Source: Cepaea nemoralis (Eukaryota > Mollusca > Gastropoda > Stylommatophora > Helicidae). From it: a stretch of 64,000 nucleotides of DNA. Positions 1-11,792 of this stretch are shown here, one piece after another. The stretch is taken from contig JACEFZ010018363.1 of the NCBI GenBank assembly GCA_014155875.1, positions 114,501 to 178,500 of the forward strand. Direction: 5' to 3'. The notes beneath the pieces are model-generated. The model saw only the letters and a program-made list of their open reading frames with translations. It had not been told where the DNA came from and made no database searches. Each line of letters opens with the position of its first letter. Position 1 is the stretch's first letter. The position numbers were made by a program, and so were the translations under genes.

Positions 1-360
1 CAACGACTGGCAAGAGAAGGTCAACCAGAGAGACGAATGGAGACAGCTTGTTTCTGCAGCAAAGAACGTGAATGGCTCGGATTGCTGAAGAAGAAGATTT
101 ATGCCCTCCATGCAATACTTTCAGCGGCAACTTGCTCCCAATGTGCATTATCAATTCCTGTATCAATCATGCCCCGCTTATACACAACTTTGTATCGCAG
201 TAGAGGCCAGCCCTGAGATCTTCTACCCTTCTGTAATTCACCAAAAAAGATGTCCTTTGGTATTCTACCATCATCCATCCTAATGACATGTCCCATCCAT
301 CTAAGCCTACGAAGACTGAGCATGGAACACACCGTCACACAACCTGATCTTTCCAATACT
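1..360 (-). pseudogene. LINE reverse transcriptase C-terminus, fragment
   Basis: The minus strand from about 356 down to 99 encodes a typical C-terminal tail of a LINE endonuclease/RT polyprotein: a LRRLRWMGHVIRMDDGRIPK block, then GELQKGRRSQGWPLLRYK. This region lies beyond the catalytic RT domain and is conserved in many invertebrate LINEs. The frame closes at 99-101 (TAA), and weakly matching sequence continues to base 1. No RT core is present in the window, so it is a broken fragment. The clade (CR1/L2-like) is a guess from the style of the tail. Confidence 0.7.
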
Positions 361-376
361 TCAGTATTTGTGATTT

Positions 377-377
377 A

Positions 378-469
<92 letters not shown>
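377..469. repeat. (TG)n(TA)n microsatellite
   Basis: A short run of TG dinucleotides passes into about 39 TA dinucleotides ending at 469. The open frame through it (Ile-Tyr repeats) is an artefact. Confidence 0.95.
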
Positions 470-470
<1 letters not shown>

Positions 471-1982
471 CATATGGTTTAGATGTGTGGACAATGAACA
501 CGTAATTATAGCATCCTACTGAAGCCCTACTAGTATAAAAATGATTGGACGAGAATTCTCTGGAAGGTTACGTTTCAACTCTTATTGGCTTTTAGGTCGT
601 CTACACTCTGAAAAGGACTCACATCTAACAGGTTGGTGTAGAGAGTTTCTCATTACCCGGCACAAGGTCCAAGGTTACGATGCTTCTGAGTTCTTCTCTC
701 CTCTCCAAGCCCAGTAACCAAGATGTATGCAAGACCGGTATTGGAACTCTACATCCGTGGATAAACACAGTGGGGGTGTAACCGGGTTCTGAATCAGCAC
801 ATCTTATTAGGACTGGCTGGTACTAGGCGTTAGCAGATAACATTATTCCCGCTTGTTTTTAGTCATTTCGTTGTCATTTGACACCAACGCAATGCCCACT
901 GTGGGTCGCAACACAGTGGGGCTGTCGAACGCGAAAATACACTGAAACAGCTATACGATTCGCAGAAAAGAGTGTAATAGATTTAGAGCGTATGGGAATA
1001 AACATAGCACAGGTAAAATAAATACAGTGACCACAATAAAAAAAGATACCACTCATATACAAATTGTATTTGAGTGCCATTTTCACATGGTATTCAGTCA
1101 GTATGTATAAACACTGGAAATTCAACTAGATTGGCCAATCTTACTAGTCAACTTTTCAATGTGGAATCGACAACTGACTGAATTATTGATGTTTACACCC
1201 TTTAGCTTCCTGTCGTAAGCATGTACATGAAGTGAGTTATGATATTCTTTCTTCCCAGCGTTCCTGGATGCCGTTGGTGGTGCCATTGAGTTGTCTATCC
1301 GGAATCTGCAATACTTCAAGAATATCGGCTTAATTAAAAACGACACAAGAAGCTACAGTAAATGACATACTTTTTTAAACATACCAGTTATTATTAATTG
1401 CTTACAAAAGAAGAATTTCACTCAACTGCTAGTACTCCGCAGCAATGGTGAGGTTCCACATGTGCAAATATTAGAACAACTCAGACTAGAAATGCTATTT
1501 TATGGGCATGTTTTTTTTAACTTTCAAATGTAGCCTGGATTGGCCTATTCGGCCTACCCATTTCGATCCCCAAAGGTGATGGACTGTTTAATGTGTGTAT
1601 TACGCACATACGACTACATTGCATATGGCTTCAATATGCATGCAATTTAAACTGTGGTAAATTTGTGGAAAGGTAAACAAGGTGAAAACACGAGTTACAG
1701 AGCAGCTTTATATTATACAATCAAGGGAAATAATCGACGTTGCGGCGAGAATCTTTTATCAGGAAACATACGCAAGAAAACATATCTACACATAAATTAC
1801 GGAGATAGTACAGCGATGATTGCATTAAAGCATAATCAGCAAAATTGGAAGAAATGGAAAATCAAACGTTTAAAAACGTGTCCTATGTGTCTCAGTCACG
1901 GAATGTGAAGCATTACTTATGCAAGAAAAATATGCACGCGTATAGATTATGCCATGTGACGAAGCAATGCAGGCATTTATCG
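470..1982. other. no gene recognised
   Basis: About 1.5 kb without a recognisable gene or named repeat. Open frames here are short and show no family motif. The last ~45 bp (about 1,938-1,982) read on the minus strand as a very decayed continuation of the LINE-A copy that the neighbouring hAT element split (pattern K-x-L....WH). Confidence 0.5.
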
Positions 1983-2155
1983 CTCCCACTCAGTGTTGCC
2001 ATCTCCTTTTGATGAATAAGCACCAAAGTCGACCCAAAATATCACAAACAATTTTTGGAAAGCAGCAAAAAAAAAAAGCATTAACGGTTTTTATTACAAA
2101 TGTAATAAGGTAGCACAATATAATTTATTATTATCACTTCATATTACAATGAAGT

Positions 2156-4163
<2,008 letters not shown>

Positions 4164-4636
4164 CCGATTTTAATATTTCGATTCACTGAGCCACTGTTCT
4201 CTGAAATGTTGAGAAAATGTCTTGCTCATGGTGAAACAAAAATAAGCGTAAATGAAAGGATAATGTAGACACCACAAAATAATGAACTCGAAATCAAGCT
4301 ATTATATTGACGTTAGGAAATGTCTTGTCTGCAAGATGGCGTTAGCTTTTTGCTAAATCGCATGAAAGGGAGTTAAATTAGTTGAATATTGTGCGGTAAC
4401 GTACTAAGACTATTTTACTCCCTCGCTTCAATTCAAATCCGGCTTTTTAGTGTTCCCAAAATGATTTTTAATGTAATCTGTACCCACCCAAAAAAGCACT
4501 AAAAAGTACCCCCAAAAAATTGTGAATCACCAAATTTGCGCTGCCGCGTCATCTGCAACATTTTGGCACCAAATGACTTGAAAAAAAGCACAAAATTTGA
4601 TGCGAAAAGCGGCAAAATGGCAACATTGCTCCCGTT

Positions 4637-4770
4637 GCTTTCTTCCCATCTATTTTGTTGGTCGTCACTAAATTTTCCAGCTTATTTATCTTCATGAAGT
4701 GCAACAAAATTGAATCCATGGAGCACATTCGAAGTGAAAATCTAAAATCTAAAATTAGTACAAAATGGGA
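4637..4770 (-). mobile_element. LINE-A C-terminal fragment split by the hAT element
   Basis: The minus strand reads INKLENLVTTNKIDGKK, matching the LINE-A tail seen at 57.7-57.9 kb (NDLENLVTTGKIEGN). The match stops exactly at the hAT right end, and a weak continuation is found beyond the hAT left end. This shows the hAT inserted into an older LINE-A copy. Confidence 0.65.
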
Positions 4771-5119
4771 ATATTTGCAAACTGGTATATAAACAACAAA
4801 CGCCAACATACCAGTAAAAGAAAGCAATGAAGATCGTCGTGAGTGACTGATGAACTCGTGAATAAACTTACACAAAGAAAGTTGAAACACTCCAGGATAC
4901 CTGTCCGTGGACACAGAAATGTGTCAAATGTTTCAGCTAAACAAATATGGGAAGTAACGGCAGCGTAGACCTAGACGCTTGCCTCCCTCCCCGCCTGGTT
5001 AACATGGGTTAAATCCGCTCTGAATGTTTTAAATTGACCTAAATTTCCCAGGTCGCCCCAGCATTAAATACGTACCAGGATATGCTTTGAAAAGTAAAGG
5101 CGCAATTTTAAAAAAAAAA
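4771..5119. other. no gene recognised
   Basis: Nothing recognised. It may contain decayed LINE-A sequence upstream of the preceding fragment. Confidence 0.4.
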
Positions 5120-5352
5120 TATTTAAAAGTCGACAAGGGTCGACTTCATCGCACAGGGTTTTTATCCCATATGGCTCGGTCTCTTTCCGCAGCGTGGAAA
5201 GCGTCGAACAAAGCACGAACTCCGTAGCTTTAGCGACGACCCACAGGAGTCTCCGAAAAATTTCACTCGTGAACCGAAGGACGCGGCCCGGAATCGAACC
5301 CACAACCTTCGGAGCCCGAGTCAAACGGCTTGACCACTTCGCCACACTTACC
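5120..5352 (-). mobile_element. tRNA-headed SINE (SINE-E)
   Basis: On the minus strand a tRNA-like head has an A-box-like TGGCGAAGTGGTCAAGC and a good B box, GGTTCGATTCC, about 35 bases later. A body follows with the string GACCGAGCCAT and an A/T-rich tail near 5,120. The acceptor ends do not pair as in a functional tRNA, so I call a SINE. The body recurs without its head at 50,346-50,480. Confidence 0.65.
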
Positions 5353-5690
5353 CAGTGCCGATCGGTCTATTACAATATGGGTATAGCACTCTTTGCTACA
5401 AGCGTTCTAAGGTGTGTAAGAGGATCCATACTAAACAAATATGATTGGAGGCGAAATGTTGTGAAATATGAGGTCAAGAAATAAAACAAATCACAACAGA
5501 TGCGCATGAAAATAGCAGAAGACCTAAAGGGAAAAAACAACTATATGCCCGGGGACAGTTGTATCAGAGATAACTATGAAGAAATTATAGTTGCTGAAAC
5601 TAATATATAAGCAAATAGACAGAATACACGGACGTTCGATTCTGGATGTTAAAAAAAAAAAAAAAACTAAGAAAGAAACAACATATACAC
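5353..5690. other. no gene recognised
   Basis: A/T-rich spacer with a poly-A run near 5,650. No gene or named repeat seen. Confidence 0.4.
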
Positions 5691-6001
5691 ATTCATTCAT
5701 TCATTCATTCATTCATTCATTCATTCATTCATTCGTTCGTTCATTCATTCATTCATTCATTCAGTAGTATATCCTTTGCAAACCTAGCTCCCATAACAAC
5801 CTCCCGGAAAACCTCTCGATCACAAGCAAGATGTCCCGCGTCCGATACACCCATCTGGAGATCATCCACTACATCCTGCACCCATCTTCTCTTTGGCCTT
5901 CCTCTTCCTCTCTTCCCAGGCATATACCCCTCCATTATTGTTCTCTCCAAACTTTCGTGACGTTTCAAATGACCAAAATATTTTAATTTTCTTCTTTTAT
6001 A
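5691..6001 (-). mobile_element. RTE-type LINE C-terminus with (ATGA)n tail, first piece
   Basis: The minus strand reads KYFGHLKRHESLERTIMEG, MPGKRGRGRPKRRWVQDV and ends DILLNE followed by stops inside an (ATGA)n tail (5,691-5,763). Lack of a 3' UTR and a simple-repeat tail directly after the stop fit RTE elements. The same tail occurs at 59,338-59,592 and 33,640-33,900. The upstream part of this copy continues at 6,286 beyond the SINE-F insertion. Confidence 0.8.
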
Positions 6002-6010
6002 GTCTTTAAT

Positions 6011-6276
6011 GTTGTTTTTTTTTGTTGTTTGTTTGTTGTTGCATATCCCTTACAGGACGTTGCAGTCAACATCATCATTTTGTCAGCTGCTGTTGATGTA
6101 TTAGACAAGATTACGCTCAATAGTTTGTCATTGATTTCTTAGCGACCGGCTCACAAACTCCGTAAGTTACTGACGCGGCGAGAACCGCTACCAATTCTCG
6201 CGCACATCTCGTCCCTCACGAGAGTATACGGGTTTACGGAGAAAGACGTTAACGCCTGGGCCAGGGAGACCGGCTC
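6011..6276 (-). mobile_element. SINE-F (tRNA-derived) with 9-bp TSD
   Basis: A minus-strand SINE of 266 bp with a tRNA-like head near 6,270 and the conserved 3' body ending GGGATATGCAAC, then an (AAC)/A-rich tail. The direct repeat GTCTTTAAT flanks it (6,002-6,010 and 6,277-6,285). The RTE reading frame is contiguous when the SINE is removed, which confirms the boundaries. This is the best-delimited SINE-F copy in the window. Confidence 0.85.
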
Positions 6277-6285
6277 GTCTTTAAT

Positions 6286-6385
6286 AGCCAACCTTATTCA
6301 ATATTCAGCTCTAGAAGAATGGATGCATTTGTTCTTTTCTTTATGCAAGATATTTTTTTATATACATCTATAACATGCATATTCA
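6286..6385 (-). mobile_element. RTE fragment, second piece (upstream of SINE-F)
   Basis: The minus strand encodes [15 protein letters not shown], matching the segment just upstream of KYFGHLKRHE in the RTE copy at 59.2-59.3 kb. It is the other half of the copy interrupted by SINE-F. Confidence 0.7.
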
Positions 6386-6387
6386 AC

Positions 6388-6390
<3 letters not shown>

Positions 6391-6442
<52 letters not shown>

Positions 6443-6443
6443 G

Positions 6444-6491
<48 letters not shown>

Positions 6492-6508
6492 ACACACACA
6501 CACACAAT
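6391..6508. repeat. (CA)n microsatellite, compound
   Basis: About 55 CA units interrupted by (GCAC)n. Open frames across it are artefacts. Confidence 0.95.
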
Positions 6509-6599
6509 AGGCTCTCAACAGGAAGGAACGAGGAGAGGCTCCAGGTCCTGACATGATGAGAAACAAAATCCAAAGCAATATTTTTCTGTTGTGGATTTC

Positions 6600-6890
6600 A
6601 ATAATAAAGCCACAAACAATATGCTGCGCATTGTCAGTTCAACATACACATTATACATTCGTATAATGAAGAAGGGCAATGAACCCTTACAGCTGAAATA
6701 CAAACATCCATTGACAATACCATTGCCTGTCTCACTGTCGGCCGTACACAGATTGGAAGACTTAGAAAGAAACCAAATGAAGCCATGTGCATTATTTTAA
6801 GAAAGAACCTTGACTTTCCAACCATGAACCACAGGATAAAGATATGGACGGCTCGTGCATACTTGAAATGTTTTGCAACGGTAGGCAGAC
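6600..6890 (+). mobile_element. LINE-H RT C-terminal relic
   Basis: The plus strand reads LSAVHRLEDLERNQ and then, after frameshifts, IKIWTARAYLKC. This resembles the region between RT and RNase H of the copy at 35-38 kb (KLERIQNEAMRVILG, HKVMQAKAYLRV). It is heavily decayed. Confidence 0.45.
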
Positions 6891-6894
6891 GATC

Positions 6895-8970
6895 TCTTTA
6901 ACGGGACAATGGCTACGGTCTTCGGCCAGTATGGTCACTGCCTGGAAGGAAAACAACGGAAAACTACCTTCTTTAAAGATGCCTAGTTAATTATGATTCA
7001 TTGAACGCCACATGAAAAGGCCAGCAACACTTAAATTAGCGACATGGAATGTTCAACTTTAAGCGAACACGGAAAATTGGATAATATCAAACAAGAAATG
7101 GGAAGAGAGAATATGAGTATATTAGGAATGTGTGAGACGAGATGAAAAGGAACAGAGATTAAGACAGGGGAGAGGTATTTAAAGATTATTTATTCTGGCT
7201 GAGAAGAAAGACAAAGAGGTGTAGCAATTATCTTAGATCTGTAAACATTAAAATCTGATAAAGGATATTGGGCAGTGTCAGACAGGGTTCTATTGGAGAA
7301 ATTAATCGGTAGGCGTATTAACATAAACATTATTCAAATATATGCACCAACAGGAAAGCAGTGAAGATAGCATTGAGGACATTTATAATGACATGGAGAA
7401 TGCTTTGAAGAAATGTAACAATTCAGAAATAACTATCATAATGGGTGACTTTAATGCGAAAGTAGGAAATCAAGGCGATGGATGGACAGTAGGCAAACAT
7501 TGTTTGGGGGAAAGAAACGAAAGAGGATACAGACTTGTAGAATGGGCAAAAGAGCAAAACATGATTGTTGGAAACACCTGGTGTAAGATAATCCTAGAAG
7601 ATTATGAATATGGAGGAGTCCTGACAGCAGGATTATAAACCTGACTGATTACATCTTGATTGACAGAAGGTTTCGAAATGCGTTAAAAATCGCAAAAACA
7701 GTTCCCAATGCAGACGGTTACAGTGATCACAGATTTCTTGCATGCACATTGAGGATAAAGTTAAAGAAAGTCAAGTATACACACACAGGAAACACGAAAT
7801 ATGATCTGTATCCATCGAAAAATGACATGGAAATACAAGACGATTTCAACATAGAAGTAAAGTACAGATATGATATATTATCTTATCTAGAGATCATATT
7901 TCAATATATGGATGATCAAAGGCAAATGTTGAAGACTTCAATCAACTTGGCTGCTGAAACAACTATTCCAAAATTAAATAAAGTTCACCTTAAGAAATGG
8001 ATGACTGAAGAAATTTTACAACTAATGGAAACAAGAAGACACAACAAAAATAATCATGACAAATATGAAGAGATTCATATAAATGTCATAACATTATGTA
8101 AGGAGGCAAAAGAAGCATGGCTCGAGAAAATCTTTATAGAAATTGAAATACAACACAACAGTAAAAGTACAAAATTAATGCACAAAAGAATTCAGGACCT
8201 CACTAATAAAAGAATACATACATCAACAGGCTGCCTAAAAATAAAAGATGGAAAAGTCATAATAGAAAATGATAAGATTTTACATTTATGGTCAGATTAT
8301 GTGAAAGAACTTTATGATGGTAACAGAGAAATACAGTATGATATTCGAAATAATACTGAAGGACAATCAATTTTGAAGATGGAGGTTCAGAACATGTTCT
8401 TAACCATATGATAACTGGCAAGACTCCCGGTTCAGACAACATCACAACAAAAATGATCAATGCCTTAGAAGAATATGGAACAGACCAAGTCACCAGACCA
8501 CTGAACACAATATAGGATGTCAACTGCAACGAGAAAAACTGCGTTGAGGTTTTACATATAGCCAGCACTTTTGTAATGATGTGAAGAGTGGAAAGTTAGC
8601 AGGCTAGCTGAAAAACATCTCATTGCTGTGGAAATGTGATTTCTGAGGACAATGCAAAGAATAGCATGGGCAGACAGAAAAACCAATGACCAAGTACTAC
8701 AAGAAACAAATGGAAATCGTACACTGATTAGAGAAATTAGACGAAGACAGTCGACATTTTTTTGGTCAAGGTTTGAGAAGAAATAAATTGGAGAACTTGA
8801 TGACAACTAGCAAGATTGAGAGGGAGAGAACAAGGGGAAAGCAGAGAAGTAAACACCCGGATGGCCTAACCACGTGGTATGGTCTAGACAAGAACATTGA
8901 GCTGAAACACGACTCTGGTGATTGAGTGAGATGGTGAATCGAATCATGACCGCCGATGCTTATTAGAATG
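6895..8970 (+). pseudogene. LINE-A, long copy with RT core deleted
   Basis: Starts with part of a leader (6,905-6,970) also found in other LINEs of the window, then ATWNVQL, the opening of an exonuclease/endonuclease/phosphatase-type endonuclease. Endonuclease motifs visible: IYAPT (alternate frame), MGDFNAKVGNQGDG, and SDHRFLACT after a frameshift near 7,640. The pre-RT linker runs to 8,411 and the first RT block follows (TGKTPGSDNITTKMINALEE). Near 8,517-8,550 the sequence jumps straight to the post-RT region (AEKHLIAVEM, MQRIAWADRKTNDQ, NKLENLMTTSKIE), so fingers and palm including the YADD box are gone. Several stops. Ends near an (ATGA)-like tail. Confidence 0.8.
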
Positions 8971-9405
8971 GCACATAATGAATGATGAATGGGATATTTA
9001 ATACTAAATACATACTCAAAGATCTAGAACCATCCATCGTCATCACATTGTCAAACCACGATGTTAGCTGTGAAGGTTACAGAACAATTAGATAGATGAT
9101 TATGGTAAAATAGAGATAACACAATGAAAGCTTCAAAATTAAATATATAGGAAAGTAAGTGAAAACAACTTACCGGCCTCAGAAAAGCCATAGTTCATGT
9201 AATAAAGTTGACTCAAAAACATATAAATGTGCAAATAAATATGTATGCGCGCTTTATAGACTCCTTGTCATGATTGTTTGTCTAGGCTCGTGGCTGTTTC
9301 ATATAATCATCTGAAAGAATGAAATGGCCCTATTCAAAATTTAAAGAAAATATGTAGGTATTTAATGGTTCAATACGGCATCAAGAATTATTGTGTGTCT
9401 TTCAG
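8971..9405. other. gene 1 intron or upstream spacer, nothing recognised
   Basis: No repeat or gene recognised. It leads into a pyrimidine-rich acceptor TGTGTGTCTTTCAG immediately before the first visible ACE-like exon. Confidence 0.5.
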
Positions 9406-9550
9406 AGCAAGAGATTAATTATCTGATGTGGGTAGCTATGACAAAGGTTACTTGGCTGCCATTTGCATATCTGGTAGATGAGTGGCGCTGGTCAGTCTTC
9501 AATGGCAGTACAACTCCTGAACACTATAATAAAGTATGGTGGCGTTTACG
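9406..9550 (+). CDS. ACE: ACE-like gene 1, exon a (first visible)
   Basis: Encodes EQEINYLMWVAMTKV then LPFAYLVDEWRWSVFNGS, ending WWRLR with the last codon split. The acceptor ends ...TTTCAG at 9,405; the donor GTGGGT starts at 9,551. The exon starts in phase 1 (x|AG) and ends in phase 2 (CG|). The VD-x-WRW-x-VF-x-GS motif is characteristic of M2 peptidases. Same length (145 bp) as the gene 2 exon at 59,603-59,747. Confidence 0.9.
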
Positions 9551-9644
9551 GTGGGTATGATTGCTGGCGACAGTATTTTTTTCTTCTTAAGGTTTACAGA
9601 CTACACATCGGACACCAACAGCTAGTTTCTTTTTGGGGACTTGG

Positions 9645-9733
<89 letters not shown>

Positions 9734-11701
9734 TAAGTTGTCAATGCTGAAAATATTATGACATGTCTTGTTATTTCTTGTGATTCAATCTGAAGACCGG
9801 TTTTCGGTTTCCGAAAATAGCACACCTTCGTTTAAGATATTTTATTTCCTTGGAAAGATAATGTTGTTTCCCAGTTGAAAGGACATTTTGAAAGACTGCA
9901 ATATTTTGCAGCAAACATGTTCCACGGAACGGAGTATTCATTCACAATATCATCTATCTTTATTTGCCTGTTAAAGTATTGAATATTTAACTCTAACATT
10001 AAGGTGGTACTACTATATAGATCAGGAACACATAAAACCACAAAGCCAAAACAAATAAACGGAACACTGAATACCGCTTAGACAAGACAATCAAACAAAA
10101 CCTTCCATTAAATGGTTCATGCTCAAACTATAATGAATAAAATTATATGACAGAATCACCAGTACCGAGCTTAAGGAGAGAGACAGAATCCAGCCAATCG
10201 ATAGCTGAGGGACAGACGTAGATGCTGGACGGGACACACACTGAGAAAATCCGAGACGCGTACAGTGAGAAAATTCGTTCCCTTGAATGTACTGTGCAAA
10301 CTAAACACAGGGATACCCAAATCAGATGAAGAAGAGCATTTGAGATAGATTCATATCATGAAGAAGAGCATTTGAGATAGATTCATATCATGAAGAAGAG
10401 CATTTGAGATAGATTCATATCATGGAGAGGAAATTAGGAGCGAGCTGCAGGAGATAGCATATGGCTTGGTCTGAGTCGGTTGAAGCCACAATAAGGTATA
10501 ACAGGAAGGAGCAAAGTAAAAAGGTAAGATTAGTGATTTATATCTTTAAATATTGAGCACAACCCACTACTGGCAACGCTGATCATATTCTGGTTTGAAC
10601 TTAAGGCCTATCCACGTCAATATGGAAGCACTATACTCGAGTTTCGCTCTCGTTTGAGCTCGTCAGTAGTGCATATCGTGCTCAAACGAGAGCGAAACTC
10701 GAGTATATTGCTATTTGTTATTTTGATTTTCAAGGAGAGTCCTTTCTTTGCACTCTCTGATACTACAATGTCCAGCAATTGTAGTAGATCTTTTGCATTA
10801 TCCGCCACCAGTACTGTGTCATCTGACTATACACTTACGCAATTACTGCTTTCAGCTGTGATCTACAAGGAGTATCCCCACCTGCCCCCAGGTTAGCCGA
10901 CGATTTTGACCCTGGTAGCTTGTATGAGATTGCCACCAACAAGCCATACATTAAGTATGTATTAGTTGATTATTATTCATATTATTACACGTCTCATTCA
11001 GTGACATATTTCTATGTAACCCGTTAGGTTCATACTACTATACCACTATGTAAGTACGAGGATGAGTTAATAAGTAAGTCACACGTGGCTGTAAAAAAAA
11101 TAATTACGTATGATAACAACTTGAAACTGGTTTATTTTTATAAATACATTGTCCCTTTATTTCTCAATATAATTTCCACCAGCATTGATGCATTTATCCC
11201 GTCGTTTTATCAGTCCTCCCAAACCGGCTGCATAGAACTGCTTGCTTTGTTATCATTTACCGGTCATCCCACAGAACAGTGTGATTTACTTATTGACTCG
11301 TCTTCGTACCTTTTTCTACCTAGCTATGCACCGCTTTACGGGATAAACATTTGTCAGCATAAACAATGACAACCCACCTTTGCAGGAGACATTTCGCGAA
11401 TGACGCCGAAGTTGAATGTGAAGTAAAAACGTGGTTTAGAAAACAGAGCACGCAGTTCCATACAGCCGGTTTGGGATGACTGCTAAAACGATGGGATACG
11501 TGCATCGATATTGGTGGAAATTATGTTGAGAAATAAAAGGACAATGTATGTATAAAAATAAACTGGTTTCAAGGTGTTATCATATATAGTTATTTTTCTA
11601 CAGTCATTTGTCATGGAGGCATGAAGGAATATCACCAGCAGAGTTGATCTAGCACACCAAAGGCCGAGATCTGTCGAGAGTCATGACCCTGGCAGGGCAC
11701 T

Positions 11702-11792
<91 letters not shown>

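Noticed and set aside
5280..5350. tRNA gene on the minus strand
   Set aside because: A and B boxes are present but the acceptor ends do not pair and a SINE body follows; a second body copy exists.
9406..9550. Interspersed repeat shared with 59,603-59,747
   Set aside because: At first it looked like one more repeat family, but translation, phases and splice sites show paralogous ACE-like exons.
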